A stretch of 36,526 bases of DNA from Lactonifactor sp. BIOML-A5 (GCF_009677585.1 NZ_WKYV01000038.1:1-36526); one strand, 5' to 3'. Counted from the stretch's first letter, positions 1-7,189 are shown. Made by a program: numbers and translations. Notes: generated from the letters alone by a model not told the origin.

Positions 1-112
1 ATACATCTATTATACCAAAAAAGAGCCTCAAAGTCTTGTAAGTGCTGACTTTTCTGGCTCAATGGCGAAGAAAATCCGAGGCACTTGTCCTCGGACTTTG
101 TCTACAGTCTGA
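1..112 (-). mobile_element. Edge inverted repeat, left copy (probable insertion-element end)
   Basis: Positions 1-112 are the exact reverse complement of 36415-36526; identity stops at 113. Read on the minus strand (outward), the copy begins TCAGACTGTAGACAAAG and contains a hairpin at 76-94 (CCGAGG, 7-nt loop, CCTCGG) followed by ATTTTCTT, which is a terminator-like unit. It ends with an extended -10 (TGGTATAAT) pointing out of the window. This arrangement fits the left end of an insertion sequence whose transposase gene lies outside. The transposase is not visible, so the family is unknown. That both window ends stop inside the same repeat suggests an assembly break at a multicopy element. 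Confidence 0.65.
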
Positions 113-132
113 GCCGGGGAGTTTTCCCCGGC
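113..132 (-). terminator. Terminator stem truncated by the edge repeat
   Basis: GCCGGGGA and TCCCCGGC form an 8-bp stem with a 4-nt loop (121-124). On the minus strand it begins right at the stop codon of the 51-codon frame at 132-287, as a terminator should, but the expected U-tract is replaced by the edge repeat starting at 112. On the plus strand the stem is followed by TATTTTCTTTT, so it could also act in that direction. Confidence 0.6.
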
Positions 133-287
133 TATTTTCTTTTATACCGCCGGACGCCCTGATTTATCTGAGGCTCCTGCTTTCTCACTCCCTGTTCGGG
201 AGAATTTTTTTTCTTTTTTGCACACTCCAGGTCAATTTCATACAGAGTGTTATCTTCTATAATAAGCTTTGTTTTGTGTGTATTCAT
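132..287 (-). CDS. Small 51-residue protein of unknown function
   Basis: A short minus-strand frame starts with ATG at 287 behind a strong ribosome binding site (TAAGGAG, 6-nt spacing) and ends with TAG at 132-134, directly at a terminator-type stem. The product begins MNTHKTKLIIEDNTLYEIDL, has a lysine run in the middle and a basic C-terminus (RRYKRK). There is no signal peptide or membrane segment. The ribosome binding site, the acidic-hydrophobic N-terminal half and the adjacent stem argue that it is a real gene. I do not recognise a family with confidence. It is transcribed away from the gene pair at 388-1055, so the 100 bp between them should hold divergent promoters, although I see no consensus one. 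Confidence 0.55.
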   Translation of the reverse strand: MNTHKTKLIIEDNTLYEIDLECAKKKKNSPEQGVRKQEPQINQGVRRYKRK

Positions 288-387
288 AGATAGCTCCTTA
301 ATCCTTTATAGTTTATCTTATGTCATCTCCCAGTATCTGTCATATCTTAATAATGAAAAACATAGGCTTTAAAAAAAGTGAATTTTT

Positions 388-735
388 ATGAGTGAACAAA
401 GATCAGACAACAGGACGATTCTGGATCAGATGGTCTCCCAGGATCAAATACAGGTAATGAAAGCTGCACTTCCTTATGTTCCCCCTTCCGGGCAGCGTTT
501 TCTGTCAGTTATGGCGAAAATGATGGAACTGCAGAATACCATTTCCCTCTTTTCCAAACCGCGGGGAGAGATGAGTATCTGTGCAGTGGAAAATGAAAAG
601 GTAGAGCCTCTGGAAATGCTCCAGGATATCCGCCGGTTCTGCAACGGACCTACCCAGGAGCGGATCGACAGCCTTATCAACACTCTGGTCATGGTTCAGA
701 TACTCGAACTGTCCCAGGATAACAACAACACATAA
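388..735 (+). CDS. Hypothetical protein, 115 residues, first of a pair
   Basis: An acidic to neutral soluble protein with no signal peptide or membrane helix. The middle (about 28-55, around YVPPSGQRFLSVMAKMMELQ) looks amphipathic and helical, and the C-terminus ends in a run of Asn. The ATG at 388 follows a weak purine-rich stretch rather than a clear AGGAGG. The next gene starts 14 bp downstream with a good ribosome binding site, so the two are co-transcribed. I do not recognise the family. Both proteins are short, helical and rich in Met, Gln and Asn, which would suit a paired small complex, but that is only inference. Confidence 0.7.
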   Translation: MSEQRSDNRTILDQMVSQDQIQVMKAALPYVPPSGQRFLSVMAKMMELQNTISLFSKPRGEMSICAVENEKVEPLEMLQDIRRFCNGPTQERIDSLINTLVMVQILELSQDNNNT

Positions 736-749
736 GGGAGGAATAAAAG

Positions 750-1055
750 ATGGACAATAATGGAAACAATAAGGAAAATAATCAGAACAACAGTTGGATG
801 AACCATCCCAATCTGTCAGGGATGGATCCGGCAAAACTGGCGATGCTCCAGTCCCTTGCGGAACAAGGCAGCCAGAAAGGACAAAATGATATTATGCCAT
901 TTCTCATGGCAGCAGCGTCCAAAAGCAAGTCCAGCGGGATGCAGTTCTCAAAAAATGAAATGGATACCATTATTGAGGTGCTGAAAATTGGAAAACCGCC
1001 GGCTGAGGTTGCAAAGATAGATCGTATGCTGCAGCTTATGAAAATGATGCGTTAA
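750..1055 (+). CDS. Hypothetical protein, 101 residues, second of a pair
   Basis: Translation starts at ATG 750 behind GGGAGG (736-741 region). The first 20 residues are almost entirely Asn, Asp, Lys and Gln (low complexity, probably disordered). The remainder is helical and Met-rich and ends in a basic, hydrophobic helix (KIDRMLQLMKMMR). No export signal or membrane segment is seen. It lies 14 bp after the 115-residue gene and is followed 15 bp later by a terminator (1071-1096), so the pair forms a complete short operon. The function is unknown; I recognise no domain. Confidence 0.7.
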   Translation: MDNNGNNKENNQNNSWMNHPNLSGMDPAKLAMLQSLAEQGSQKGQNDIMPFLMAAASKSKSSGMQFSKNEMDTIIEVLKIGKPPAEVAKIDRMLQLMKMMR

Positions 1056-1070
1056 TATTAAGGGGCAGGG

Positions 1071-1096
1071 AGGGGCAGACTTTTGCCCCTTTTTCT
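1071..1096 (+). terminator. Rho-independent terminator of the small-gene pair
   Basis: AGGGGCA (1071-1077) pairs with TGCCCCT (1084-1090) over a 6-nt loop and is followed by TTTTCTT. It closes the 388-1055 operon and separates it from queT. Confidence 0.8.
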
Positions 1097-1124
1097 TGCA
1101 TTTCAGGAAATGGGGTGCTATACT
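1096..1124 (+). promoter_or_regulatory. queT promoter
   Basis: TTGCAT (1096-1101), a 17-bp spacer, then TATACT (1119-1124) with an extended TGC in front. The predicted start near 1131 lies just before the riboswitch stem at 1142. Confidence 0.6.
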
Positions 1125-1141
1125 GAAAGACGCTGAAGTAT

Positions 1142-1184
1142 CGTGTGTTCGAGACCTTCCACACGTTAAACAAAACTAAAGGAG
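1142..1184 (+). promoter_or_regulatory. preQ1 riboswitch, class I type, of queT
   Basis: CGTGTG (1142-1147) and CACACG (1160-1165) form the P1 stem around a 12-nt loop (1148-1159). An A-rich tail follows (1166-1177) and ends in CTAAAGGAG. Loop bases CCTT (1155-1158) can pair with AAGG of the tail (around 1179-1182) to form the H-type pseudoknot typical of preQ1-I. That pairing would hide the ribosome binding site of queT (ATG 1192), implying translational control. Stem length, loop length and tail match the family, and the downstream gene is a queuosine-precursor transporter, which supports the call. Confidence 0.85.
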
Positions 1185-1191
1185 AATCACT

Positions 1192-1683
1192 ATGAAAAAC
1201 AAAAACATAACCTTTCTCACACAGGCAGCCGTAATTGCTGCTGTGTACGTGGCTTTGACTATGCTCTTTGCCCCCATAAGCTTCGGACAGATACAAATAC
1301 GTCTGGCAGAAGCGCTTACGATTCTGCCCCTGTTCACCCCCGCTGCGATTCCCGGATTATTCGTGGGCTGCCTTCTGGGAAATATCATGGGAGGAGGGAT
1401 ACTCCCGGATATAATTTTCGGAAGTCTGGCAACTCTGCTGGGAGCATTGGGCACCTATGGAGTGCGGCATTTCCGCCAGAAAATCCTGCTGGTGCTCCCA
1501 CCCATTGCTGCCAATACATTGATCGTTCCCTTTATACTGAGGTATGGATACGGAATACATCTTCCCATTCTCTTTTTCATGGTAACTGTGGGCATAGGTG
1601 AGATCCTTTCCTGTGGGGTCCTCGGCGGAATTTTACTGGGAGTACTGAAGAAGAGGCGGCGTGTGATATTCAGGAACTTCTAA
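1192..1683 (+). CDS. queT: QueT-type queuosine precursor ECF transporter S component
   Basis: A 163-residue integral membrane protein with about five to six hydrophobic segments. It contains the QueT-like stretch QIQIRLAEALTILPLFTP followed by GLFVGCLLGN. S components of this kind bind the queuosine precursors preQ0 or preQ1 and use a shared energy-coupling module (EcfA/A'/T) encoded elsewhere. The length matches the family and the C-terminus is basic (KKRRR). It stands alone behind a preQ1 riboswitch, which matches its predicted substrate, and it is followed by a shared terminator at 1701-1745. Recognition rests on sequence features plus the riboswitch context. Confidence 0.9.
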   Translation: MKNKNITFLTQAAVIAAVYVALTMLFAPISFGQIQIRLAEALTILPLFTPAAIPGLFVGCLLGNIMGGGILPDIIFGSLATLLGALGTYGVRHFRQKILLVLPPIAANTLIVPFILRYGYGIHLPILFFMVTVGIGEILSCGVLGGILLGVLKKRRRVIFRNF

Positions 1684-1700
1684 GCTCTGTGATTTATAAC

Positions 1701-1745
1701 AATGGCTGTGTTCTGCGGCTTTCCAGCCTGCAGAACACAGCCATT
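1701..1745. terminator. Bidirectional terminator between queT and cinA
   Basis: A 16-bp perfect stem (1701-1716 with 1730-1745), extended by an inner GGCT/AGCC. On the plus strand it is followed by TTCTATTATTTC; on the minus strand it follows the cinA stop at 1751. It serves the two convergent genes, more convincingly the plus strand. Confidence 0.8.
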
Positions 1746-1750
1746 TTCTA

Positions 1751-3013
1751 TTATTTCTTAAAATTCTCCAGAATGCAGTCACGGAGTAAGATTAGCGCAT
1801 TTACCACGGACTGTTCTCTTATTTTGCTTCGGTTGCCGTTGAAATGGAATTCCCGTACCTTGGTCTCACCCTTCAGACAGCAGGCAATAAATACAGTACC
1901 CACCGGTTTTTCGGGAGTTCCCCCATCTGGGCCTGCAATGCCGGTAACTGAAACTGCCACATCCGATCCTGTAGTAAAGTTGCCTCCTTTTGCCATTTCC
2001 TTTGCGCATTTGCTGCTGACAGCGCCGTGGGTCTTCAGTGTGCTCTTTTTTACCATAATGAACTTTTTCTTGGCAGAATTGGAGTAAGTGACAAACCCCT
2101 GCTTCAGAACATCCGACGCTCCCGGTACATTGACGATCCGTGCGGATAAAGCGCCCCCTGTACAGGATTCTACTGTGGTAAGCCGAAGATGCTGAGCCCG
2201 CAGCAGTTCAACTACCGCTTCCTCCAGTGATTTATTCTCATCTGTGGTGTATATGTTTTTGCCAAACCGCAGCTTCAATTCCCTGACTACCGGTTTGATC
2301 AATTGCTTGGCCTCCTTTTCGCTAGCGGCCTTGGCGGTTACCCGGATATGAACTTCCGCAGTCTTCGCATAGGTTGCTATGGTTGGATTCGTCTGAGCAG
2401 CAATGAGATCGCTGATATCGGTTTCTACCTTGCTCTCCCCGATCCCACAGATTTTAACCATCTCCGAGTAAATAATCTCAGGCTGTTTTTTTCTAAGATA
2501 AGGGTATACGGCTTCCTCAAACATGGGCTTCAGCTCATTGGGCGGACCGGGAAGCAAAATAGCAGTCTTTCCCCCGGATTCTATGATTAACCCGGGAGCT
2601 GTCCCGTTATGATTGTCCAGAACGGCTGCCCCCTGGGGAATCAGGGCCTGCTTCCAGTTGTTGGCTGTTATCTTGCTTTCCGGCTGGGACTTTATATAAT
2701 TATCCATAAATGCCTGAATTCTTTCCCTGGTGTGAGGATCCTCCACCAGTTCCCTTCCCATTACCCTGGCTGTGATTTCCTTTGTCATATCATCCTTTGT
2801 GGGGCCCAGTCCTCCGCAGAGTATTACAATATCCGATCGGTCAATGGCCGTGGCAATGGCTGTGGTCATCCGCTCCTCATTGTCGCCAACCACTGTCTGA
2901 TAATAAAGGGAAAGGCCAAGATTGGCACATTTCTCCGACAGATAGGCGGCATTCGTATTCACAATGTTTCCTAAAAGTATTTCTGTACCTACACAGACTA
3001 ATTCTACAACCAT
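1751..3013 (-). CDS. cinA: CinA family protein (nicotinamide-nucleotide amidohydrolase type)
   Basis: At 420 residues the length is normal for the two-domain CinA family. Residues 1-170 form a MoaB-like molybdopterin-binding fold with VGTEILLGNIVNTN at 8-21, GGLGPTKDD near 67-75 and PGPPNELKPMF near 155-165. The C-terminal domain (about 260-415) carries ESCTGGALS near 282 and TYSNSAKKK, the signature of the NMN deamidase active site. The family recycles pyridine nucleotides. The ATG at 3013 has a good AAGGAG 7 nt upstream. It is the last gene of the yicC operon, after pgsA, and is closed by the terminator at 1701-1745. In competent Firmicutes cinA often precedes recA; here it does not. Confidence 0.93.
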   Translation of the reverse strand: MVVELVCVGTEILLGNIVNTNAAYLSEKCANLGLSLYYQTVVGDNEERMTTAIATAIDRSDIVILCGGLGPTKDDMTKEITARVMGRELVEDPHTRERIQAFMDNYIKSQPESKITANNWKQALIPQGAAVLDNHNGTAPGLIIESGGKTAILLPGPPNELKPMFEEAVYPYLRKKQPEIIYSEMVKICGIGESKVETDISDLIAAQTNPTIATYAKTAEVHIRVTAKAASEKEAKQLIKPVVRELKLRFGKNIYTTDENKSLEEAVVELLRAQHLRLTTVESCTGGALSARIVNVPGASDVLKQGFVTYSNSAKKKFIMVKKSTLKTHGAVSSKCAKEMAKGGNFTTGSDVAVSVTGIAGPDGGTPEKPVGTVFIACCLKGETKVREFHFNGNRSKIREQSVVNALILLRDCILENFKK

Positions 3014-3043
3014 ACGTTCTCCTTTCGCAGCAGCTGCAGGCCC

Positions 3044-3583
3044 TTAATCCTGCATGCTGATTACCTGCCTGTTCTTCCATAAGTAATCTACCAGTGATAC
3101 AACAGTGAGAATCAGCGCCAGGTAAATAAAAACAGTCTCTGCTATGTCAAAAACACCGCCCAGATCGGCAATCAGCAGGATTGTCATTATCATCTGGGAT
3201 ACTGTCTTAAATTTGCCCCAGTAGCTTGCGGCAATTACAATCCCATTGTCTGATGCAATAAGACGGAAGCCGCTGATAATGAATTCCCGGCTTATGATAA
3301 TGATCACCAGCCATGCATGCAGCTTTCCTGTCTCCACAAAACAGATCAGTGCAGAACATACCAGCAATTTATCCGCAAGGGGATCCATAAATTTCCCGAA
3401 ATTGGTGACCAGATTGTCCCTTCTGGCCAGATATCCATCCAGGGTATCTGTGAGACTGGCCACAACAAACAAAACAAGCGCGATCCACTTACCGGCGCTG
3501 CCCGCTGCATCTGTCAGCATAAAAAAGACAAAAAACGGGATCATTATGACACGAAGACAAGTCAGTTTATTCGGTGTATTCAT
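3044..3583 (-). CDS. pgsA: CDP-diacylglycerol--glycerol-3-phosphate 3-phosphatidyltransferase
   Basis: A membrane enzyme that makes phosphatidylglycerophosphate, the first committed step to phosphatidylglycerol. The 179 residues hold the CDP-alcohol phosphotransferase motif, DGYLARR at about 49-55 continuing to GKFMDPLADK about 20 residues later, with all Asp, Gly and Arg positions present. Around five to six hydrophobic helices follow the N-terminal MNTPNKLTCLRV. Its start (3583) overlaps the end of rimO by 17 bp, indicating translational coupling, and cinA begins 31 bp after its stop. Confidence 0.95.
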   Translation of the reverse strand: MNTPNKLTCLRVIMIPFFVFFMLTDAAGSAGKWIALVLFVVASLTDTLDGYLARRDNLVTNFGKFMDPLADKLLVCSALICFVETGKLHAWLVIIIISREFIISGFRLIASDNGIVIAASYWGKFKTVSQMIMTILLIADLGGVFDIAETVFIYLALILTVVSLVDYLWKNRQVISMQD

Positions 3584-4907
3584 CAGCTAATTCTCCTATC
3601 AAATCATATTCTAAGGCTCCGGTTACATGCACCAGTGCAAAATCGCCGGACATTAATTCTGTCTCTGTATTCACAAAAATATATCCGTCGATTCCCGGCG
3701 CATCTGCATACGTACGTCCCACATATGCATTTTCATCAGCCACCTTGCCTTCAATCATCACCTCAAGCTCCATCCCAATTCTGGAATCTCCCTTATCCAG
3801 AGAAATCTCCTGCTGGAGTTCCATGAGCTCGGCCTTGCGCTCTTCTTTCACCTCTTCCGGAATCTGCCCGTCCATCTCTGCCGCAGGCGTGTCTTCTTCC
3901 GGGGAGTAAGTAAAGACTCCCAGCCGGTCAAACTCCATCTCATCCACAAATTCCATCAGTTCCTCATGCTGCTCCTGGGTTTCCCCCGGAAAGCCAGTGA
4001 TCAGGGTGGTCCGCAGGACGATATCCGGTATCTCCCGGCGAAGAGTATTCACCATGGCGGTCAGCTGCTTTCTGGTCGTACGCCTGCCCATGCGTTTCAG
4101 TACAGCGTCATTGGCATGCTGGATAGGAAGATCCAGATAATGACATATCTTTTTTTCTTCCTTCATGACCTGTATCAGTTCGGGATATATCTCCTCAGGA
4201 TAGCAGTACTGAACCCGGATCCATCGGATTCCCTTAACTCTGCACAGGCGGCCCAGAAGGAGATGAAGTGACTTTTCTTTGTAAAGGTCAATTCCGTAGA
4301 GGGTAGTCTCCTGGGCTACCAGAATCAGTTCCTTTACCCCTTGCTCTGCCAGATATTCTGCCTGGCGGATCAGATGTTCCATAGGTATGCTTCGGTAGCG
4401 TCCCCTCAGTTTCGGAATAATGCAGTACGTACAGTGTTTGTCGCAGCCCTCCGCTATTTTCAGATACTCATAGTGGCCTCCGGTGGTCACCACACGGTTT
4501 GCATCCGCCAGGGGCAGGGAATTGATATCCTGAAATTCCAGGTATTTTTCACCGGCAAAGACTTTGTCAAGGGCTGTCACAATCTCTTTATAGCTGGTGG
4601 TGCCCAGAACAGCGTCTACCTCCGGAATCTCATCCGTTATTTCTTTTTGATACCGCTGGGCCAGACATCCGGTTACCAGAAGGGCTCTGCATTTGCCAAC
4701 ACTTCTGTACTCAGCCATCTCCAGAATGGTATCAATACTCTCCTGCTTGGCATCATGGATAAAACAGCAGGTATTAACGACTATTACATCCGCATCCTCC
4801 TCTGCATCCGTGATTTCATATCCCCGGGCAACCAAAAGCCCGAGCATCTCCTCGGAATCCACCAGATTTTTATCGCATCCCAGAGAGATGAATAAAACTT
4901 TTTTCAC
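3567..4907 (-). CDS. rimO: Ribosomal protein S12 methylthiotransferase RimO
   Basis: A radical-SAM methylthiotransferase that modifies Asp in ribosomal protein S12. In the 446 residues, the N-terminal UPF0004 domain supplies three cluster cysteines (ISLGCDKN at C10, NTCC near 46, VTGCLAQR near 81). The radical-SAM motif CDKHCTYC lies at about 154-161, and a TRAM domain occupies roughly the last 65 residues. Opening with SLGCDKN and containing EGCDKHCTYCIIP favours RimO over MiaB. It overlaps pgsA at its 3' end. A 9-bp hairpin (4938-4970) lies in the 67-bp gap after rpoZ and may tune downstream expression. Confidence 0.94.
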   Translation of the reverse strand: MKKVLFISLGCDKNLVDSEEMLGLLVARGYEITDAEEDADVIVVNTCCFIHDAKQESIDTILEMAEYRSVGKCRALLVTGCLAQRYQKEITDEIPEVDAVLGTTSYKEIVTALDKVFAGEKYLEFQDINSLPLADANRVVTTGGHYEYLKIAEGCDKHCTYCIIPKLRGRYRSIPMEHLIRQAEYLAEQGVKELILVAQETTLYGIDLYKEKSLHLLLGRLCRVKGIRWIRVQYCYPEEIYPELIQVMKEEKKICHYLDLPIQHANDAVLKRMGRRTTRKQLTAMVNTLRREIPDIVLRTTLITGFPGETQEQHEELMEFVDEMEFDRLGVFTYSPEEDTPAAEMDGQIPEEVKEERKAELMELQQEISLDKGDSRIGMELEVMIEGKVADENAYVGRTYADAPGIDGYIFVNTETELMSGDFALVHVTGALEYDLIGELADEYTE

Positions 4908-4937
4908 TACGTCAGTCTCCTTTTCTTTTTATGTATA

Positions 4938-4970
4938 AAAGGAGTGCCACCAGATACGCGCCACTCCTTT
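4938..4970 (-). other. Hairpin between rpoZ and rimO
   Basis: AAAGGAGTG and CACTCCTTT pair over a 15-nt loop. On the minus strand the stem ends in TTT followed by TATACATAAA, so the U-tract is poor. It is more likely a partial attenuator or an mRNA processing and stability element within the operon than a full terminator. Confidence 0.5.
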
Positions 4971-4974
4971 CTTG

Positions 4975-5232
4975 TTATTCTTCGCTCTCTTTTTTATCCA
5001 GCTCATCGTCAGAGACAATCTTAACTTTCCCTTTATAAAGCTCCTCAACAGCAATGGACAAAGGCTTTTTCCCCCGGGAACTCACAAGGGGATCTTCCCC
5101 GCCGATAATCTGTCTGGCTCTTTTGCTGGTGGCCAGGACTATGGAATACCTGCTGTTTACCAAAGGTGCCTCATCCGGTTCAAGCTCACTGTTTACTACC
5201 TGCATTAATTCTGAATAAGATGGATGTATCAT
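4975..5232 (-). CDS. rpoZ: DNA-directed RNA polymerase omega subunit
   Basis: This 85-residue protein assists assembly of the beta' subunit of RNA polymerase. It carries the omega core, with SRYSIVLATSKRARQI at about 27-42, then KKPLSIAVEELYKGKV and an acidic, charged tail (DDELDKKESEE). Its place directly after gmk (6-bp gap) is the usual Firmicute gene order. The length is typical for the clostridial form. Confidence 0.94.
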   Translation of the reverse strand: MIHPSYSELMQVVNSELEPDEAPLVNSRYSIVLATSKRARQIIGGEDPLVSSRGKKPLSIAVEELYKGKVKIVSDDELDKKESEE

Positions 5233-5238
5233 ATATCC

Positions 5239-5871
5239 TCATTCTCCTTTCATAAATACCTTTAATTCATTTCCAATCTGTTTTATCAGGGAAAGATTTT
5301 CACTGACTTTGTGGTGCTGACTCTGAATCACCTGATGCATTTCCTCTACGCATTGCTCCAATTCATCATTGATCAAAAGATAATCATATCTTTCCATGCC
5401 CTCTGCCTCCTCGGCAGCTCTCTGCAGCCTGGATCCAATGACCTCGGGGGTCTCTGTGCCCCGTCCCACCAGCCGTCTTTTCAGCTCCCCGGCACTGGGG
5501 GGGGCCACAAACAGAAGAAGAGCATCCGGAATCTTTTCCTTTACTTTTAAAGCTCCCTGGATCTCTATCTCCAGGATGACATCTCTGCCCGACTCCAGCT
5601 CCTTTTCCACGTAATCCTTGGGGGTTCCGTAATAATTTCCCACATACTGCGCATATTCAATCAGGGCATCCTCTTTTATCAGTTGTTCAAATTCTTCCCT
5701 TGTTTTGAAAAAGTATTCCCGTCCGTCTTCTTCTCCCTCTCTGGGGGCTCTTGTTGTCGCTGAGACAGACAGCGCGTAATTCATGTATCTGTTCATCAGG
5801 GCCCGCATCAGTGTGCCCTTGCCGGCACCGGAGAATCCGGATACCACAACCAGTACTCCTTTTTTACTCAT
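5239..5871 (-). CDS. gmk: Guanylate kinase
   Basis: Phosphorylates GMP to GDP with ATP. The P-loop SGFSGAGKGT sits at residues 11-20, the GMP-binding TTRAPREGEEDGREYFF follows, and the adenylate-kinase-like lid (RLVGRGTETPEVIGSRL) lies in the C-terminal third. The open frame extends to 5952, but that part overlaps remA and does not look like gmk. The ATG at 5871 (an ATG also lies at 5874) follows AAAGGGG with 6-nt spacing and gives 210 residues, the family length. The start overlaps the end of remA by 8 bp, so the two are translationally coupled. Confidence 0.95.
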   Translation of the reverse strand: MSKKGVLVVVSGFSGAGKGTLMRALMNRYMNYALSVSATTRAPREGEEDGREYFFKTREEFEQLIKEDALIEYAQYVGNYYGTPKDYVEKELESGRDVILEIEIQGALKVKEKIPDALLLFVAPPSAGELKRRLVGRGTETPEVIGSRLQRAAEEAEGMERYDYLLINDELEQCVEEMHQVIQSQHHKVSENLSLIKQIGNELKVFMKGE

Positions 5872-6136
5872 CATATTCCCCTTTGATCTCTCCCTCTCTG
5901 AAAGAGGAAAATCTTTTTGTAATAGTCTCCGGCTGCAGGGCAGAAAGCACAAGAATATCTTCCCCTGTCACAATGACAGACTTCGTCTTCCTTCCCTGTG
6001 TGGCGTCGACCGTTTTGCCGGCCTCCTTGGCGTTTTGTACCATACGCTTAATGGGAGCGGCATCGGGACTTACAACGGCAATTATCTTATCCGTATTTAC
6101 AACATTCCCAAATCCAATGTTAATTAACTTTGCCAA
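5864..6136 (-). CDS. remA: RemA family extracellular-matrix regulatory protein (DUF370)
   Basis: A 90-residue DNA-binding protein of the family that in Bacillus subtilis activates matrix and osmoprotection genes. The family core is visible as INIGFGNVVNTDKIIAVVSP at about 5-24, then GKTVDATQGRKTKSVIVT. The start is a TTG at 6136 with GAGAGGGAT about 7 nt upstream; no ATG is suitably placed. It lies between yicC and gmk, a conserved order in Clostridia. The tail FREGEIKGEYDE is acidic and its coding sequence contains the gmk ribosome binding site. Confidence 0.92.
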   Translation of the reverse strand: MAKLINIGFGNVVNTDKIIAVVSPDAAPIKRMVQNAKEAGKTVDATQGRKTKSVIVTGEDILVLSALQPETITKRFSSFREGEIKGEYDE

Positions 6137-6151
6137 TGGTATCCCTCTCTG

Positions 6152-7030
6152 TTACTCAATATTCTGTATCTGTTCCCGGATTTTTTCTATCTCGGTTTTT
6201 AGATCAATAGCTATGTTGGAAGTTTCTAAATCATTTGCTTTGGAGAGAATCGTGTTTGCCTCTCTGTTCATCTCCTGGGCAATAAAATCCAGTTTTCTCC
6301 CTATGCCGTCTCCTTCCTGAAGCACATTTTTCATATTATTTACATGGCTTCTCAGGCGGACAGTCTCCTCATCCGTGCAGATTTTATCGGCGAACAATAC
6401 CACTTCAGCGGCTATACGGCTGTCCTCAATCTGAGAATCGGCCAGCAGTTCTCTGGTGCGCTCCTCCAGTTTGGCCCGATATTCCTTGAGTATCTCAGGA
6501 GCACGCTGTTCTACCAGATGAATTTTATCGTTCATTCCGTCTAACTTGGTAATAATGTCTTCTTTGAGATGTGCGCCCTCCTTTTTCCTCTCCTCCACAA
6601 ACTGGCAGGCCGCCTGGGTAATTCCTTGTTCCAGAAAGCTCCACAGCTCCTTTTCATCCAGGGACTGCTCCTCCATGACGAACACTTCCGGATATTTCGA
6701 CAGATGAGATACACAGATATCATCCTTCAGCTGAAACTCACTGCACATATCTCTGAGATATCCCAGGTACTCGGCGGCGATCTCCCGGTTGTACTTTATA
6801 TTGACTCTTTTCTGGGTAAAGTCCTCATAAGTGATAAATACATCAACTTTTCCCCTCTGAATGTATTCTTTCAGGAGATTTCGGATAGAAGCCTCAAAAA
6901 TGCTTAATTTCTTAGGCATCCGAAGGTTAATATCCAGGTATCTATGGTTCACGGACTTCATCTCTACGGTGAATTTTCTCTCTTCATCAGCGATCTCGGC
7001 ACGGCCGAAGCCCGTCATACTTTTAATCAT
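6152..7030 (-). CDS. yicC: YicC/YloC family endoribonuclease
   Basis: 292 residues from ATG 7030. The start MIKSMTGFGRAE is the family N-terminus, and the C-terminal DUF1732 part holds the conserved ELGRKLDF-like run (here GIGRKLDFIAQEMNREANT) and the helix ending in KTEIEKIREQIQNIE. Members of this family are RNases in Escherichia coli and Bacillus. The frame is open to 7081, but that upstream codon lies at the predicted transcription start (near 7079), so 7030 is preferred. It is the first gene of the remA-gmk-rpoZ-rimO-pgsA-cinA operon. Confidence 0.93.
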   Translation of the reverse strand: MIKSMTGFGRAEIADEERKFTVEMKSVNHRYLDINLRMPKKLSIFEASIRNLLKEYIQRGKVDVFITYEDFTQKRVNIKYNREIAAEYLGYLRDMCSEFQLKDDICVSHLSKYPEVFVMEEQSLDEKELWSFLEQGITQAACQFVEERKKEGAHLKEDIITKLDGMNDKIHLVEQRAPEILKEYRAKLEERTRELLADSQIEDSRIAAEVVLFADKICTDEETVRLRSHVNNMKNVLQEGDGIGRKLDFIAQEMNREANTILSKANDLETSNIAIDLKTEIEKIREQIQNIE

Positions 7031-7085
7031 TTCATCCACTCTTTTCTGTTCCTGATTTGCCTCCCGGGCATAAACATACAAAATT

Positions 7086-7114
7086 ATTATAAGTCATTAC
7101 AAATCCCTAGTCAA
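7086..7114 (-). promoter_or_regulatory. Promoter of the yicC-cinA operon
   Basis: On the minus strand TTGACT (7114-7109), a 17-bp spacer and TATAAT (7091-7086) form a near-perfect sigma-A promoter. The predicted start near 7079 leaves a leader of about 50 nt before yicC and rules out the upstream start codon at 7081. Confidence 0.85.
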
Positions 7115-7133
7115 ATCCTTTTTCAAATGTATT

Positions 7134-7162
7134 TTGCCTGCAGACGTTTTTTCTGCTATAAT
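7134..7162 (+). promoter_or_regulatory. Promoter of rqcH
   Basis: TTGCCT (7134-7139), a 17-bp spacer and TATAAT (7157-7162) with an extended TGC. Its -35 is only 19 bp from the -35 of the divergent yicC promoter. Confidence 0.82.
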
Positions 7163-7189
7163 AACTCCAGAACGGAAAGGAGATATTTT

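Noticed and set aside
42..293. Plus-strand open frame of 83 codons at the left edge
   Set aside because: It crosses the edge repeat and the terminator stem, has no ribosome binding site, and is antisense to the better supported 51-codon frame at 132-287.
4938..4970. Full terminator between rpoZ and rimO
   Set aside because: The U-tract is too short and rimO has no visible promoter of its own in the 67-bp gap; kept only as an operon hairpin.
5875..5952. N-terminal extension of guanylate kinase to 5952
   Set aside because: It overlaps remA, is not kinase-like, and the ATG at 5871 has a correctly spaced ribosome binding site giving the normal length.
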